This document shows, one piece after another, positions 35,540 through 43,587 of a stretch of DNA of 64,000 bases. The notes under the pieces are model-generated. The model saw nothing but the letters and a program-made list of their open reading frames with translations. It was not told where the DNA came from and made no database searches. Made by a program: the position numbers and the translations under genes. This stretch comes from JANWHQ01 sp963775275 (GTDB lineage: Bacteria > Pseudomonadota > Alphaproteobacteria > Caulobacterales > Caulobacteraceae), in NCBI GenBank assembly GCA_963775275.1, contig CAVZII010000005.1:2604001-2668000 (forward strand). Direction: 5' to 3'. The stretch's first letter is position 1, and the number at the start of each line of letters is the position of its first letter.

Positions 35540-36299
35540 TCAGGCTGAACTTGCGTCCTTGCGCAGGACGATGAAGTAGTAGGCCTGTTGCGCCCGTTGA
35601 TGCAGCACCGCCTCGGCGGCCCTGCCCCTGCGCCTCGAGGAAGGCGTAGAATGGCAGCAGCGTCCATTCGGTTATGTCCTGAAGCAGCTCGATTTCGAGG
35701 CCGGCCTGCGCGCAACGGGCGCGATACTGATTCTCCCCGATCCAGATGTTCCGGGCGGGAACGTCCTCACCGAGTCCGCGGCGGAAGAGGATGTCGGTGA
35801 GGATGGCCTTGCCGCCTGGGCGCAGCACCCTGCGCAGCTCGTTCAGGAAATCGTCCCGGGAGTCGAAGTGGAAGGCCGCCTCGACACAGTGGACACGGTC
35901 GACCCGGTCGGGCCCGACGGCCAGTCGCGCCGCGTCCATCGCAGCGAAGCGGGCCCCCGGCGCCGTGCGCGCGGCGTGGATCGCCTGGACGGCCGACAAA
36001 TTGATGCCGAGGACCAGGGCGTTCGGGTAGTGCGCACCCATCAGCGCCGCGCCTGAACCCAGGCCGCAGCCGACGTCGAGGACGACGTTCGAGCGACGGG
36101 CCTCGTCGTCGGCGTCGGCGCGCAGATGTCGCTCGACCAGCGCTTTGGCGGCTTGCCCGAGGCTGGCGGGCGGTCCGTCCGGTCCTGGGCTCCAGTCGCC
36201 GACGTTGAAGAAGTCCGTTCCGTCATAGAGCGTCCGTGCGGCTGGATCGAAGATGGCCGCGTCGTAGCGCTCGGAGAAGGCCGCAGAACGGTAAGTCAT
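35540..36299 (-). CDS. class I SAM-dependent methyltransferase (twin 2), C-terminal frame break
   Basis: It starts at ATG 36299 (MTYRSAAFSERYDAAIFDPA). Motif I is VLDVGCGLGSGAALMGAHYP, and LRPGGKAILTDILFRR matches twin 1. As read, the frame runs on to a stop at 35511. Near 35625 the better frame switches, giving EAVLHQRAQQAYYFIVLRKD and a stop at 35540, aligned with the end of twin 1 (ADAYVLAVLRKPAD). The 760-base span is one base over a multiple of three, so a single inserted base explains it (about 252 aa). It diverges from the P450 gene by 130 bases. The substrate is probably related to that of twin 1. Confidence 0.75.
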
Positions 36300-36429
36300 G
36301 GGTGATGCTGAGCCCCGCCACGGCGGCGCCGTCAACGGGGAAGCCGTGCTATGGGAGCGGCGTGCACATCATCGGCGACCACTCCAGGCTGGTCCGACGA
36401 GCCAGATCGGCAGCGCGGCCAGCACGTCG

Positions 36430-37719
36430 ATGAGCGCCCTGCTGAATCCTCCGGGTCTGAGACTTCGAGACGAGCCCTCGGTCCGGTGGACCTCGTTCAC
36501 CCGGGTCATCCGCGACCCTGAAGCCAGCTGGCCGCGACAGATCCTGGAGCATCCGATCATCGTCGGCCGGTCCGGCGCGCGGTCCTTGGCGCTGGTCGCC
36601 GACCCCGAGGCGGTGGGCATGATCCTCACTGGTCCCGAGCATCGCTTCCCCAGGTGGCGGATTTACGAGCGCGTGGTGGGCGCCGGCGCCGGCCGCCAGA
36701 ACCTCTCGGTGGCGGAAGGCGACCAATGGCGCCGCCTGAGACGGGTTCTGTCGCCGATCTTCCGCCCCGACCGCGTGACCGCGGCTGTCCCGATCTTCCG
36801 AGACCTTGCCGAGCGCGCCATGAGGGGCTGGCTGGACCAGGGCGGCGAGATCCGCCTGAACGCTGGGACGGAAATGACGGCGATCACATTGCAGGCGGTC
36901 TGGCGAGTCTTGTTCGCCGCGGTGTCGGCCGCGCCCGAGGACTCCATGGTGGAGGCGGCGGCGCGCCGGATCGGCGAGGCGCGGCTGCGCGGCGATCTGT
37001 CCGTCGGACCCGTCGTCATCCAGGAGTTGGCGGCCCGATCCCTGGAGCGCCCAGCCGTCGCAGGGGCAGGGCCGGATAACCCGTTCACGTGCTCCGGGCG
37101 GATCGACCTCACGCCAGCCGAGCTCAACGACAACGCGCGGCTGTTGCTCAGCGCCGGTTACGAGACCACCTCGGTCGCACTGACCTGGGCCCTTTGGCTG
37201 ATCGGGCAGGCGCCCGAGGTCCAGCGCAAGGCGCAGGCTGAGATCGACGCGGTGGTCGGCGCAAGTCCAATCGGCGGCGAGCATATCGATCGGCTGACCT
37301 ACACCGGCCAGGTCCTGCAGGAGGTCCTTCGGCTCTATCCCGTCCCGGCGATGGCGCGTCAGGCGGGCGAGCCTGTCACGATCTGCGGCGAGGATCTGCC
37401 CGCGGGCTCGATCCTGGTCATCTGCCTCTATGCCCTTCACCGCCACCGCCGCTGGTGGGGTGACCCGGACGCCTTCCAACCCGACCGTTTCGCCGCCGGT
37501 GGGACGGAGCCAGCTCATCGGTTCGCCTATCTGCCGTTCAGCGCCGGCCGCCACGCCTGCATCGGCTCGGCGCTCGGCTGGGCCGAGGCCGTGGTCGTCT
37601 TCGCCACGATCCTTCGGGCTTTCGAGGTGACGACCGATACGTCCGTCGAGGTCCGCCCCCACGCGGCCATCACCCTGCGTCCGGGAGGCGGGACTCCCGT
37701 CGTCCTGCGCCGGCGCTGA
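36430..37719 (+). CDS. cytochrome P450
   Basis: A 429-aa soluble P450 starting at ATG 36430 (MSALLNPPGLRLRDE); the frame is open further upstream, but that part is not family-like. Key features are the I-helix oxygen-activation motif LLSAGYETTSVALTWALWL, the ExxR motif QEVLRLYPVPAMARQ, PDRF, and the heme-binding loop FSAGRHACIGSALGWAEA with the thiolate cysteine. It lacks an N-terminal membrane anchor and needs ferredoxin-type partners not seen nearby. Its divergent neighbours are methyltransferases, suggesting tailoring of a common product. It ends 20 bases from the convergent collar gene array. Confidence 0.9.
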   Translation: MSALLNPPGLRLRDEPSVRWTSFTRVIRDPEASWPRQILEHPIIVGRSGARSLALVADPEAVGMILTGPEHRFPRWRIYERVVGAGAGRQNLSVAEGDQWRRLRRVLSPIFRPDRVTAAVPIFRDLAERAMRGWLDQGGEIRLNAGTEMTAITLQAVWRVLFAAVSAAPEDSMVEAAARRIGEARLRGDLSVGPVVIQELAARSLERPAVAGAGPDNPFTCSGRIDLTPAELNDNARLLLSAGYETTSVALTWALWLIGQAPEVQRKAQAEIDAVVGASPIGGEHIDRLTYTGQVLQEVLRLYPVPAMARQAGEPVTICGEDLPAGSILVICLYALHRHRRWWGDPDAFQPDRFAAGGTEPAHRFAYLPFSAGRHACIGSALGWAEAVVVFATILRAFEVTTDTSVEVRPHAAITLRPGGGTPVVLRRR

Positions 37720-37739
37720 GGCGCTCCCGGCCGCGCGGC

Positions 37740-38339
37740 CTAGTTCTGTGACGGAGATTGCCCCTTCGCGACGATGCAGATGTGCAGGCCCAGCGACGGC
37801 TGGTGCAGGTCGACCGCTTGGCCGCCGCCAACCGAACCGACCGCGCTTGAGCTCATCGCCACTGTCGTGCTGCTTCCGGCCGCATAGACGTGCCGGCCGG
37901 CCGCGAAGGATCCCAGGGCGTTGCCGGCCGGGGTCGAGGTGTTGGTTTCGGAGGAGGACGCCAGCAAGGCATGCGTGTGGACCGGCAGCTGGGCCAGGGT
38001 CAGGTGCGTCGTGTCCGCGCCGAGCGTTTCGCCCATCGACTGGCCCGACCCCACGTGGATCGGGGTCCGGCCCATGAGATTGGGCAGCTGGAAGGTCGTC
38101 TTGCCATCCCCGCCGTAGGTCGTTCCGATGAGCTTATAGAGGTCGGGGTATGTGGCGATCGGCACCGTCTGGCCGTCGGCGCCCAGCCACAGAGCGCTTG
38201 AACTTGTTGCCGGGCAGTAGGGCGCGCCGGTGATGGTGAACTGTCCGACGAAAGGGACGGACTGGGCGGATGCCTGGGTGGCCGCGCCGCCCAGGGCCAG
38301 GGTCGCTGCGCCGAGCGCGAGCAGTCGGGAAGGTCTCAT
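37740..38339 (-). CDS. secreted tail-collar-domain protein, type alpha (copy 1)
   Basis: A 199-aa protein from ATG 38339 (MRPSRLLALGAATLALGG) with AGGAG upstream. The Sec signal peptide ends around ASAQ. The mature part is a phage tail collar domain (PF07484, MdpB-like, COG4675): LIGTTYGGDGKTTFQLPNLM, then LPVHTHALLASSSETNTS. The C-terminal half (GSFAAGRHVYAAGS, DLHQPSLGLHICI) defines type alpha, shared with the product at 39936-40532. Unlike true tail fibres it is exported and has no phage neighbours. It is the last gene of a six-gene leftward array. Function unknown; possibly a surface or extracellular trimer. Confidence 0.8.
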   Translation of the reverse strand: MRPSRLLALGAATLALGGAATQASAQSVPFVGQFTITGAPYCPATSSSALWLGADGQTVPIATYPDLYKLIGTTYGGDGKTTFQLPNLMGRTPIHVGSGQSMGETLGADTTHLTLAQLPVHTHALLASSSETNTSTPAGNALGSFAAGRHVYAAGSSTTVAMSSSAVGSVGGGQAVDLHQPSLGLHICIVAKGQSPSQN

Positions 38340-38413
38340 GGACGGCGATCTCCTGGGCGGATGTCGGCGGGGAGCGAAGTTGGGCGTGCGGGGCATGATC
38401 TCGCTCGCCTGGG

Positions 38414-38995
38414 CTATTTGCCCGTGAGCGCGACGCAGTAGCGCATCGCCAGGGTCGGCTGAAAATTCGAGTACGGCTGGTCTTGTCCGATGCTCGCGAT
38501 CGAGCCGGCGTTGAGTCGCTGATTCACCTGTCCCTTGTCGGTGTAGATCGGCGTCGCCTCCGGATAGGAGGCCAGCAGGCCGCCGGAGGGTAGGTTGCTC
38601 TCCGGTCCCGTCGTCGCCGCCATCAGCTGATGGCTGTGCGAAGGCATCTGGGCGACCGTCAGCGTCGTCGTCGACGCCCCGAGCTTTTCGCCCAGTGCGA
38701 CATAGGCGAGGCCGGGGCCCTGACCGGTTTCGAGGGGGACACGGCCGCGAAGGTCGGGCAGGGCGAAGGTCGTCTTGCCGTCGCCGCCGTAGGTCGTCAT
38801 GTAGCGTTGGTAAAGGGTCGGGTACTGCGCGATCGCCAGCAGCTGGCCGGCGGCCTCGTCCCAGCCGCTCGGGCAGTATGCGAAGCCCACCAGCATGATG
38901 TCCCCGACGTTGGGGATGGTCGCCTGCGCTATCGCCGACGACGAGCCCATCCCTAGGGCGAGGGCGGCGACGGCGCCGAGCATCTTGGGTCTCAT
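38414..38995 (-). CDS. secreted tail-collar-domain protein, type beta (copy 1)
   Basis: The 193-aa product starts at ATG 38995 (MRPKMLGAVAALALGMGSSS), with a signal peptide ending near AIAQA. Collar-domain blocks are FAYCPSGWDEAAGQLLAIAQ, YMTTYGGDGKTTFALPDLRG and QMPSHSHQLMAATTGPESN. Its C-terminal signature (GGLLASYPEATPIYTDKG, VNQRLNAGSIASIG) matches the product at 40595-41194 and defines type beta. It lies between the gamma and alpha members of its module. The two C-terminal-region cysteines typical of the array (one near YCP, one near RYCV) may pair in the periplasm. Function unknown. Confidence 0.8.
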   Translation of the reverse strand: MRPKMLGAVAALALGMGSSSAIAQATIPNVGDIMLVGFAYCPSGWDEAAGQLLAIAQYPTLYQRYMTTYGGDGKTTFALPDLRGRVPLETGQGPGLAYVALGEKLGASTTTLTVAQMPSHSHQLMAATTGPESNLPSGGLLASYPEATPIYTDKGQVNQRLNAGSIASIGQDQPYSNFQPTLAMRYCVALTGK

Positions 38996-39081
38996 GGTCC
39001 GGGTCTCCTGTCTTGGGCGCGCCGTGCTTGGGCGGTGCGGTCGCGGGACCGTCGGCGTCGCCGTCCGGCTCCGCAGGAGGA

Positions 39082-39679
39082 TCAGCTCTTTGGCGGATAG
39101 ACGCCGGTGATGGCGACGCAGTAGCGGACGACCAGCGAAGGCTCGTACTCGCTGACCGGGTCGCTCTGCCCCGCCGATGCGATGGCCGAGGCGCTCAGCG
39201 CCTGGGTTGGGGTCGAGCCCGAGACGTAGACGGGGATCGCGGCCGGATAGGTCGCCAGGGCCGCGCCGCCGGGGGCGCCCTTGTCGGCATCCTCCGCCGA
39301 GGCATAGACCGGGTGCGTGTGCGCCGGCAGATTCGCCGCCGTCAGGGTGACGCTGGCCGCGCCCGTCGGCTCGCCCATGGTCCAGGTGGATGTTGCCTGG
39401 CCCCGCACCGGCGTCCATGGCGGCGCGGCCGCGAAGGTCGGGCAGGGCGAAGGTCGTCTTGCCGTCGCCGCCATAGATGGTGCTGTAGAGCTCGAACAGC
39501 GCCGTGTTCTGGGCGATCGGCAGGAGCTGACCGTCCGCGTCGGCCCAGCCCTTCGGACAGAAGTTGAAGCTCACCGCGGCCAGCTGCCCGAGATAGGGGA
39601 CGACCTGTGCGAAGGCTTGCGAGCCGCCCGTCAAGACCAACCCTGCGCTCGCCAGTGCGAGCCACCATGCGATTTTCAT
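39082..39679 (-). CDS. secreted tail-collar-domain protein, type gamma (copy 1), one frame break
   Basis: ATG 39679 begins KIAWWLALASAGLVLTGGSQ, a signal peptide ending at AFAQ, then FNFCPKGWADADGQLLPIAQ and IYGGDGKTTFALPDLRGRA. After MDAGAG the frame shifts near 39395-39410 in a GGGG run, continuing as QATSTWTMGEPTGAASVTLT and NLPAHTHPVYASAEDADKG to a stop at 39082. The 598-base span is one over a multiple of three, so one extra base would account for it and give 198 aa, like its paralogues. The C-terminus (VSGSTPTQALSASAIASAG) defines type gamma, shared with 41275-41874. It is the first gene of module 2. Confidence 0.7.
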
Positions 39680-39935
39680 GTCTCAACCCCACCCGGCGAG
39701 TTGTTCCCAGCTCCACTGACAATATCATCTCGTGATAGGTGTGCTACCCTGGGCCGGCAACCTTCACAATAATCTGAGCAGGGCTGCAGGGCGTGCAAAG
39801 GCCTCGGGGGCAGGCGGCTCGAGCAATACCTTGAATCGTTCTGCGAGACGATCGGCGCAGCCGCGTGGATGCGCCCACACGATCATCACCGCGCGGCCAG
39901 CGGCCGCAGACCCCTCGTCGGCGGCGTGGCGGCCG
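39680..39935 (-). promoter_or_regulatory. leader of the second collar-gene module
   Basis: The 256-base gap before the second gamma-beta-alpha module. Read leftward it holds GAGATGATATTGTCAGTGGAGCTGGG and so on, which resembles the region upstream of the first module (CTCGATGCTATCGATAGTCGAGCTGG, within 41875-42042). The shared GAGCTGG and AT-rich patch suggest that a promoter was duplicated with the module. Exact boxes are not assigned. Confidence 0.35.
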
Positions 39936-40532
39936 TCAGTTGCGCTGCGGGAAGATCCCTTCGAAGGCGATGCAGAAGCGCATGCCGAGCGACGGCTGGT
40001 GGGCGTCGAACGGCTGGCCGTCGCCCATCGAGCCGATCGACTGGGAACTCATCGCCACCGTCTGGCTGTTCCCGGCGGCGTAGACGTGCCGGCCGGCCGC
40101 GAACGTCCCCAGCGCGTTGCCGGCTGGCGTCGAGGCGTTGTCCGAATTGGACGACGCCAAGAACGAATGGCTGTGCGCCGGCATCTGGCTGATGGTCAGC
40201 GCCGTCTGGTCGACGCCCATCTGCTGTCCGAGGTTGACGTTCGGCAGACCAGGACCCTGGCCGAAGTGCGCCGGAGCGCGGCCCCGAAGGTCCGGCAGGG
40301 CGAAGGTCGTCTGGCCGTTGCCGCCGTAGGTGGTGCCGATCAGCGAGAACAGCGCGCTGTATTGCGAGATCGGCAGGAGCTGCCCTTCGGTCGAGAACCA
40401 GCCGGCGGGGCAGAAATTGTAGCCCACCACCATGAGTTGGCCGATGGAGGGCTCGGCCTGGGCCATCGCCTGGGAAGCGCCGCCCAGGGCCAGGATCGCT
40501 GCGCTGAGCGGCAGCAGGCGAGAGAGTCTCAT
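39936..40532 (-). CDS. secreted tail-collar-domain protein, type alpha (copy 2)
   Basis: The 198-aa product starts at ATG 40532 (MRLSRLLPLSAAILALGGAS) with GGAG upstream and a signal peptide ending near AMAQA. Collar-domain blocks: YNFCPAGWFSTEGQLLPISQ, LIGTTYGGNGQTTFALPDLR, QMPAHSHSFLASSNSDNAST. Its C-terminal half (NALGTFAAGRHVYAAGNSQT, DAHQPSLGMRFCIAF) is closely similar to 37740-38339, marking it as the second alpha copy. It is the last gene of module 1, directly after the beta copy. Exported; function unknown. Confidence 0.82.
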   Translation of the reverse strand: MRLSRLLPLSAAILALGGASQAMAQAEPSIGQLMVVGYNFCPAGWFSTEGQLLPISQYSALFSLIGTTYGGNGQTTFALPDLRGRAPAHFGQGPGLPNVNLGQQMGVDQTALTISQMPAHSHSFLASSNSDNASTPAGNALGTFAAGRHVYAAGNSQTVAMSSQSIGSMGDGQPFDAHQPSLGMRFCIAFEGIFPQRN

Positions 40533-40594
40533 GGACGCGATCTCCGAGAAGGGTGACGGCGGGCAAGCAGTGAAGGGCGAGGGCTGCGCATGGG

Positions 40595-41194
40595 TCACGG
40601 CCTCGACGGGTAGACGCCCGAGAGGGAGACGCAGTAGCGCAGCGTCAGAGTCGGCTGGTAGTTGGAGAAGGGCTGACCGCCCCCGCTAGTGCCGATCACG
40701 CCTTGGTTCAGCCTCTGGTTCACCGATCCCTTGTCCGTGTAGACCGGCGTCGAGCCCGGGTAGGTGGCCAGCATGCCGCCCGCGGGCAGGTTCGAGACCG
40801 GCCCCGACGTCGCCGCCATGAACTGGTGGGTGTGCGACGGCATCTGCGAGATCGTCAGGCTGTTGAAGCCATTCCCGAACACCTCGCCGGTGACCACCCG
40901 CGAGAGGCCCGGCCCTGTGCCCTGGCCGACGGGAACCCGGCCCCTCAGGTCCGGCAGGGCGAAGTTGGACGTGCCGTTGCCGCCAAAGGTCGTGCCGTAG
41001 AGCGAGAACAGCGCCGTATTGGAGGAGATCGATAGCAGTTGCCCGTTGGCTTCCGTCCAGTTCCTGGGACAGAAGGGGAAGCCCACCAGGATCGTCTGGC
41101 CGAGGAAGGGCTCAGTCGCCTGGGCCATCGCCTGTGGGGCGACGCCGGCGACCGCCGCGGCGGCGAAGACGGCGCTGAGCAGCGAGCGTTTCAT
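40595..41194 (-). CDS. secreted tail-collar-domain protein, type beta (copy 2)
   Basis: A 199-aa product from ATG 41194 (MKRSLLSAVFAAAAVAGVAP), with AGGAG upstream and a signal peptide ending AMAQA. Collar blocks: FPFCPRNWTEANGQLLSISS, LYGTTFGGNGTSNFALPDLR, QMPSHTHQFMAATSGPVSN. The C-terminal region YPGSTPVYTDKGSVNQRLNQ and FSNYQPTLTLRYCVSLSG parallels 38414-38995 (type beta). It is the middle gene of module 1. Conserved cysteines again sit in the FCP and RYCV positions. Exported; function unknown. Confidence 0.82.
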   Translation of the reverse strand: MKRSLLSAVFAAAAVAGVAPQAMAQATEPFLGQTILVGFPFCPRNWTEANGQLLSISSNTALFSLYGTTFGGNGTSNFALPDLRGRVPVGQGTGPGLSRVVTGEVFGNGFNSLTISQMPSHTHQFMAATSGPVSNLPAGGMLATYPGSTPVYTDKGSVNQRLNQGVIGTSGGGQPFSNYQPTLTLRYCVSLSGVYPSRP

Positions 41195-41274
41195 GTTCCT
41201 GTCTCCTAGGTTCAGCCGCGCCCGAAGGCGGCGATGCCGAACGGACGGCGCCTGGGCGCCGGCCCGCGGCGTGA

Positions 41275-41874
41275 TCAGTTGCGGGACGGGAAGACCCCGT
41301 TCAGGGCGACGCAGTAGCGGATGACGAGCGTTGGCTGGTACTCGCTGACCGGCAGGTTCTGGCCCGCCGAGCCGACCGTCGCAGCGCTCAGCGCCTGGTT
41401 TGGCGCAGGTCCTCCGGACACATAGACGTTGGTGCCGCTGGCGAAGGTCGCAAGCGCGTTCCCGGCTGGATTGGGTGAATCTGCGGTCTGCGCCGAGGCG
41501 TAGAACGGGTGGGTGTGCCTCGGCAGGTTGCTCGCCGTCAGGGTGACGGTCGGCTGGCCGGTCGTCTGGCCCATTTCCCAGCTCGGTTGGCCCGGACCCT
41601 GGCCGGTGTGCATGGCCACCCGTCCGCGCAGGTCCGGCAGGGCGAAGGTCGTGCGGCCATCGCCGCCATAAGTCGTGCCGAACAGCGAGAACAGCGCTGA
41701 ATTCGTCGAGATCGCCAGCAGCTGGCCGTTGGCCTCGGTCCAGAACCGCGGACAGTAGGTGTTCGCCATGGGCATCAGTTGCCCGAGGAACGGTTCGCTC
41801 TGGGCGAAGGCCTGCGACCCCGCCGCAAGCATCAGGCCCATGCTCGCCGTTGCGAGCAGCCGCGCAAGCTTCAT
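41275..41874 (-). CDS. secreted tail-collar-domain protein, type gamma (copy 2)
   Basis: A 199-aa product from ATG 41874 (MKLARLLATASMGLMLAAGS), preceded by a G-rich GGGGGGTTG, with a signal peptide ending AFAQS. Blocks: YCPRFWTEANGQLLAISTNS, FGTTYGGDGRTTFALPDLRG, NLPRHTHPFYASAQTADSPN. The C-terminus (YVSGGPAPNQALSAATVGSA, SEYQPTLVIRYCVALNG) matches 39082-39679, defining type gamma. It is the first gene of the six-gene array and is followed within 172 bases upstream by an IS5-like element. Exported; function unknown. Confidence 0.82.
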   Translation of the reverse strand: MKLARLLATASMGLMLAAGSQAFAQSEPFLGQLMPMANTYCPRFWTEANGQLLAISTNSALFSLFGTTYGGDGRTTFALPDLRGRVAMHTGQGPGQPSWEMGQTTGQPTVTLTASNLPRHTHPFYASAQTADSPNPAGNALATFASGTNVYVSGGPAPNQALSAATVGSAGQNLPVSEYQPTLVIRYCVALNGVFPSRN

Positions 41875-42042
41875 TTTCAACCCCCCGAACAGGTGAACGT
41901 CCAGCTCGACTATCGATAGCATCGAGATTTGGTAGCGTCACCCCCTATGTTCAACCTTCAGGCACGTCGAATGGACAGCGTCCTGCGCAGGCGAGCCCGG
42001 CCCAGGTCGCTTCAGCAGGATGGAGTTGCGGCGCTGGCCGAG
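41875..42042 (-). promoter_or_regulatory. leader of the first collar-gene module
   Basis: About 170 bases between the gamma gene and the insertion sequence. Read leftward it contains GATGCTATCGATAG, an AT-richer palindromic patch (CTATCGATAG) 30-45 bases before the start codon, and GAGCTGG, also present before module 2. It is probably the array promoter region. Confidence 0.35.
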
Positions 42043-42114
42043 CTAGCAGGCTGTTGAAGAAGTCCGTAGCGCGTCCGGACTGGGCATGATTTACTCCTTC
42101 CCAGAGACGGTTCA

Positions 42115-43224
42115 ATGGAAGGCGGGATGCGCGGTTCGGATAGGCGCTCTGGGTCGTTGTTTTCGTATGTGGACCTGGAGGTGCGGGTCCGACGCGATCA
42201 CCCGCTGCGGCGGATCAAGCAGTTTGCCGACGCGGCGCTGGAAGCGCTGAGCGAGGATTTCTCGGTGCTGTACGCGGCGCGGATGGGCCGCCCGTCGATC
42301 CCGCCGGAGATGCTGCTGCGGGCGATGCTGCTGCAGGCGTTCTACTCGATCCGCTCCGAGCGGCAGCTGATGGAGCGGCTGGAGTTCGATCTGTTGTTCC
42401 GCTGGTTCGTGGGGCTGGGGGTGGACGATCCGGCCTGGGACCACTCGAGCTTCACCAAGAACCGGGACCGGCTGCTGGACGGGGAGATCGCGGCCAAGTT
42501 CCTGGCCGCGGTGCTGGCGCAGCCCAAGGTGAAGCGGCTGCTGTCCACCGACCACTTCAGCGTCGATGGCACGCTGATCGAAGCCTGGGCGTCGATGAAG
42601 AGCTTCAAGCCCAGGGACCAGGGCGACGACGACGCCCCACCGCCCTCGGGAGGCCGCAACGCCGAGGTCGACTTCAAGGGCCAGAAGCGCTCGAACGAGA
42701 CGCACGAGAGCACCACCGATCCGGAGGCCAGGCTCTACCGCAAGGGCTCGGGCATGGAGGCCAAGCTCTGCTTCATCGGCCACACCCTGATGGAGAACCG
42801 CTCGGGCCTGATCGTGGACACCCGCCTGACCACGGCCGACGGCCATGCCGAGCGGATCGCGGCCCTGTCGATGATCGAGCCGCGCGCGGACCGCCCCCGC
42901 GCCATCACCTTGGGCGCGGACAAGGCCTACGACGCCGAGGACTTCGTCAACGAGCTGAGGTCGATGAACGTGCGCGCGCACGTGGCCCAGAACACCAACC
43001 GCCGCCGCTCGGCCATCGACGGGCGCACCACCCGCCATGCCGGCTACGGCATGAGCCAGAAGATCCGCAAGCGCATCGAGGAAGGCTTCGGCTGGATCAA
43101 GACCGTAGCCGGCCAGCGTAAGACCAGGTTCAGGGGCCGCGACAAGGTCGGATGGGCCTTCGCCTTCGCCGCGGCGGCCTACAACCTGGTGCGCCTGCCC
43201 AAGCTGCTGGAGAACCCGGCATGA
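42115..43224 (+). CDS. IS5-like DDE transposase
   Basis: A 369-aa transposase. The N-terminal DUF772-type domain reads GRPSIPPEMLLRAMLLQAFY then SIRSERQLMERLEFDLLFRW. The DDE residues are supported by TDHFSVDGTLIEAWASMKSF, ITLGADKAYDAEDFVNEL and IRKRIEEGFGWIKTVAGQ. It starts at ATG 42115, 68 bases inside the left inverted repeat, and overlaps the passenger ORF by 4 bases. The frame is undamaged. Confidence 0.9.
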   Translation: MEGGMRGSDRRSGSLFSYVDLEVRVRRDHPLRRIKQFADAALEALSEDFSVLYAARMGRPSIPPEMLLRAMLLQAFYSIRSERQLMERLEFDLLFRWFVGLGVDDPAWDHSSFTKNRDRLLDGEIAAKFLAAVLAQPKVKRLLSTDHFSVDGTLIEAWASMKSFKPRDQGDDDAPPPSGGRNAEVDFKGQKRSNETHESTTDPEARLYRKGSGMEAKLCFIGHTLMENRSGLIVDTRLTTADGHAERIAALSMIEPRADRPRAITLGADKAYDAEDFVNELRSMNVRAHVAQNTNRRRSAIDGRTTRHAGYGMSQKIRKRIEEGFGWIKTVAGQRKTRFRGRDKVGWAFAFAAAAYNLVRLPKLLENPA

Positions 43225-43568
43225 GCCGCCGCGCTTCGGCTCTGGCCAAGGCCTTCCAAGGCCGCTGGCGCATCGCCGAGATGGACGTGTGGGACAACGA
43301 CTATCTCGACCTGGTCGAGCCGGCCCACATCACCTTCGAAGGCGCACACGACGGCAGTTTCGTCTTCGGGGCCGTCAAGGCTTGGCTCGACGTCCGCTAC
43401 GGCGCCCGCGACGGCTCGGCCTGCGCCGAGTTCTCCTGGGAAGGCTTCAACGACGCAGATCCGGCCTGCGGCCGAGGCTGGGCCGCCATTGGAACCGCCG
43501 GGCGACTCGTCGGGCACATCTTCATCCACAACAGCGACAACTCAGGCTTCGTCGCCGAACCTGACTGA
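43221..43568 (+). CDS. IS passenger protein, unknown function
   Basis: A 115-aa ORF wholly inside the insertion sequence, starting at ATG 43221 (MSRRASALAKAFQGRWRIAE), which overlaps the transposase stop (ATGA). Blocks include MDVWDNDYLDLVEPAHITFE, FSWEGFNDADPACGRGW and GRLVGHIFIHNSDNSGF, a beta-rich pattern without catalytic motifs I recognise. Translational coupling with the transposase suggests it is carried by the element rather than a host gene. Function unknown. Confidence 0.7.
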   Translation: MSRRASALAKAFQGRWRIAEMDVWDNDYLDLVEPAHITFEGAHDGSFVFGAVKAWLDVRYGARDGSACAEFSWEGFNDADPACGRGWAAIGTAGRLVGHIFIHNSDNSGFVAEPD

Positions 43569-43587
43569 GTTGTTCAACAGCCTGCTA

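Larger units (their letters stand above)
42047..43584 (+). mobile_element. IS5-like insertion sequence with passenger gene
   Basis: A 1538-bp element bounded by inverted repeats: CAGGCTGTTGAAGAAGTCCG at the left and, read inward, CAGGCTGTTGAACAACTCAG at the right (12 identical terminal bases plus partial matches). CTAG flanks both ends (42043-42046 and 43585-43588), a 4-bp duplication of the YTAR type made by IS5-group transposases. It carries the DDE transposase gene and a second small ORF downstream. Both ends and the transposase are intact, so it may still be mobile. Confidence 0.88.

Noticed and set aside
37740..41874. Prophage tail region
   Set aside because: Collar-domain genes only, all with Sec signal peptides. 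No capsid, terminase, tail tube, lysis or integrase genes nearby.
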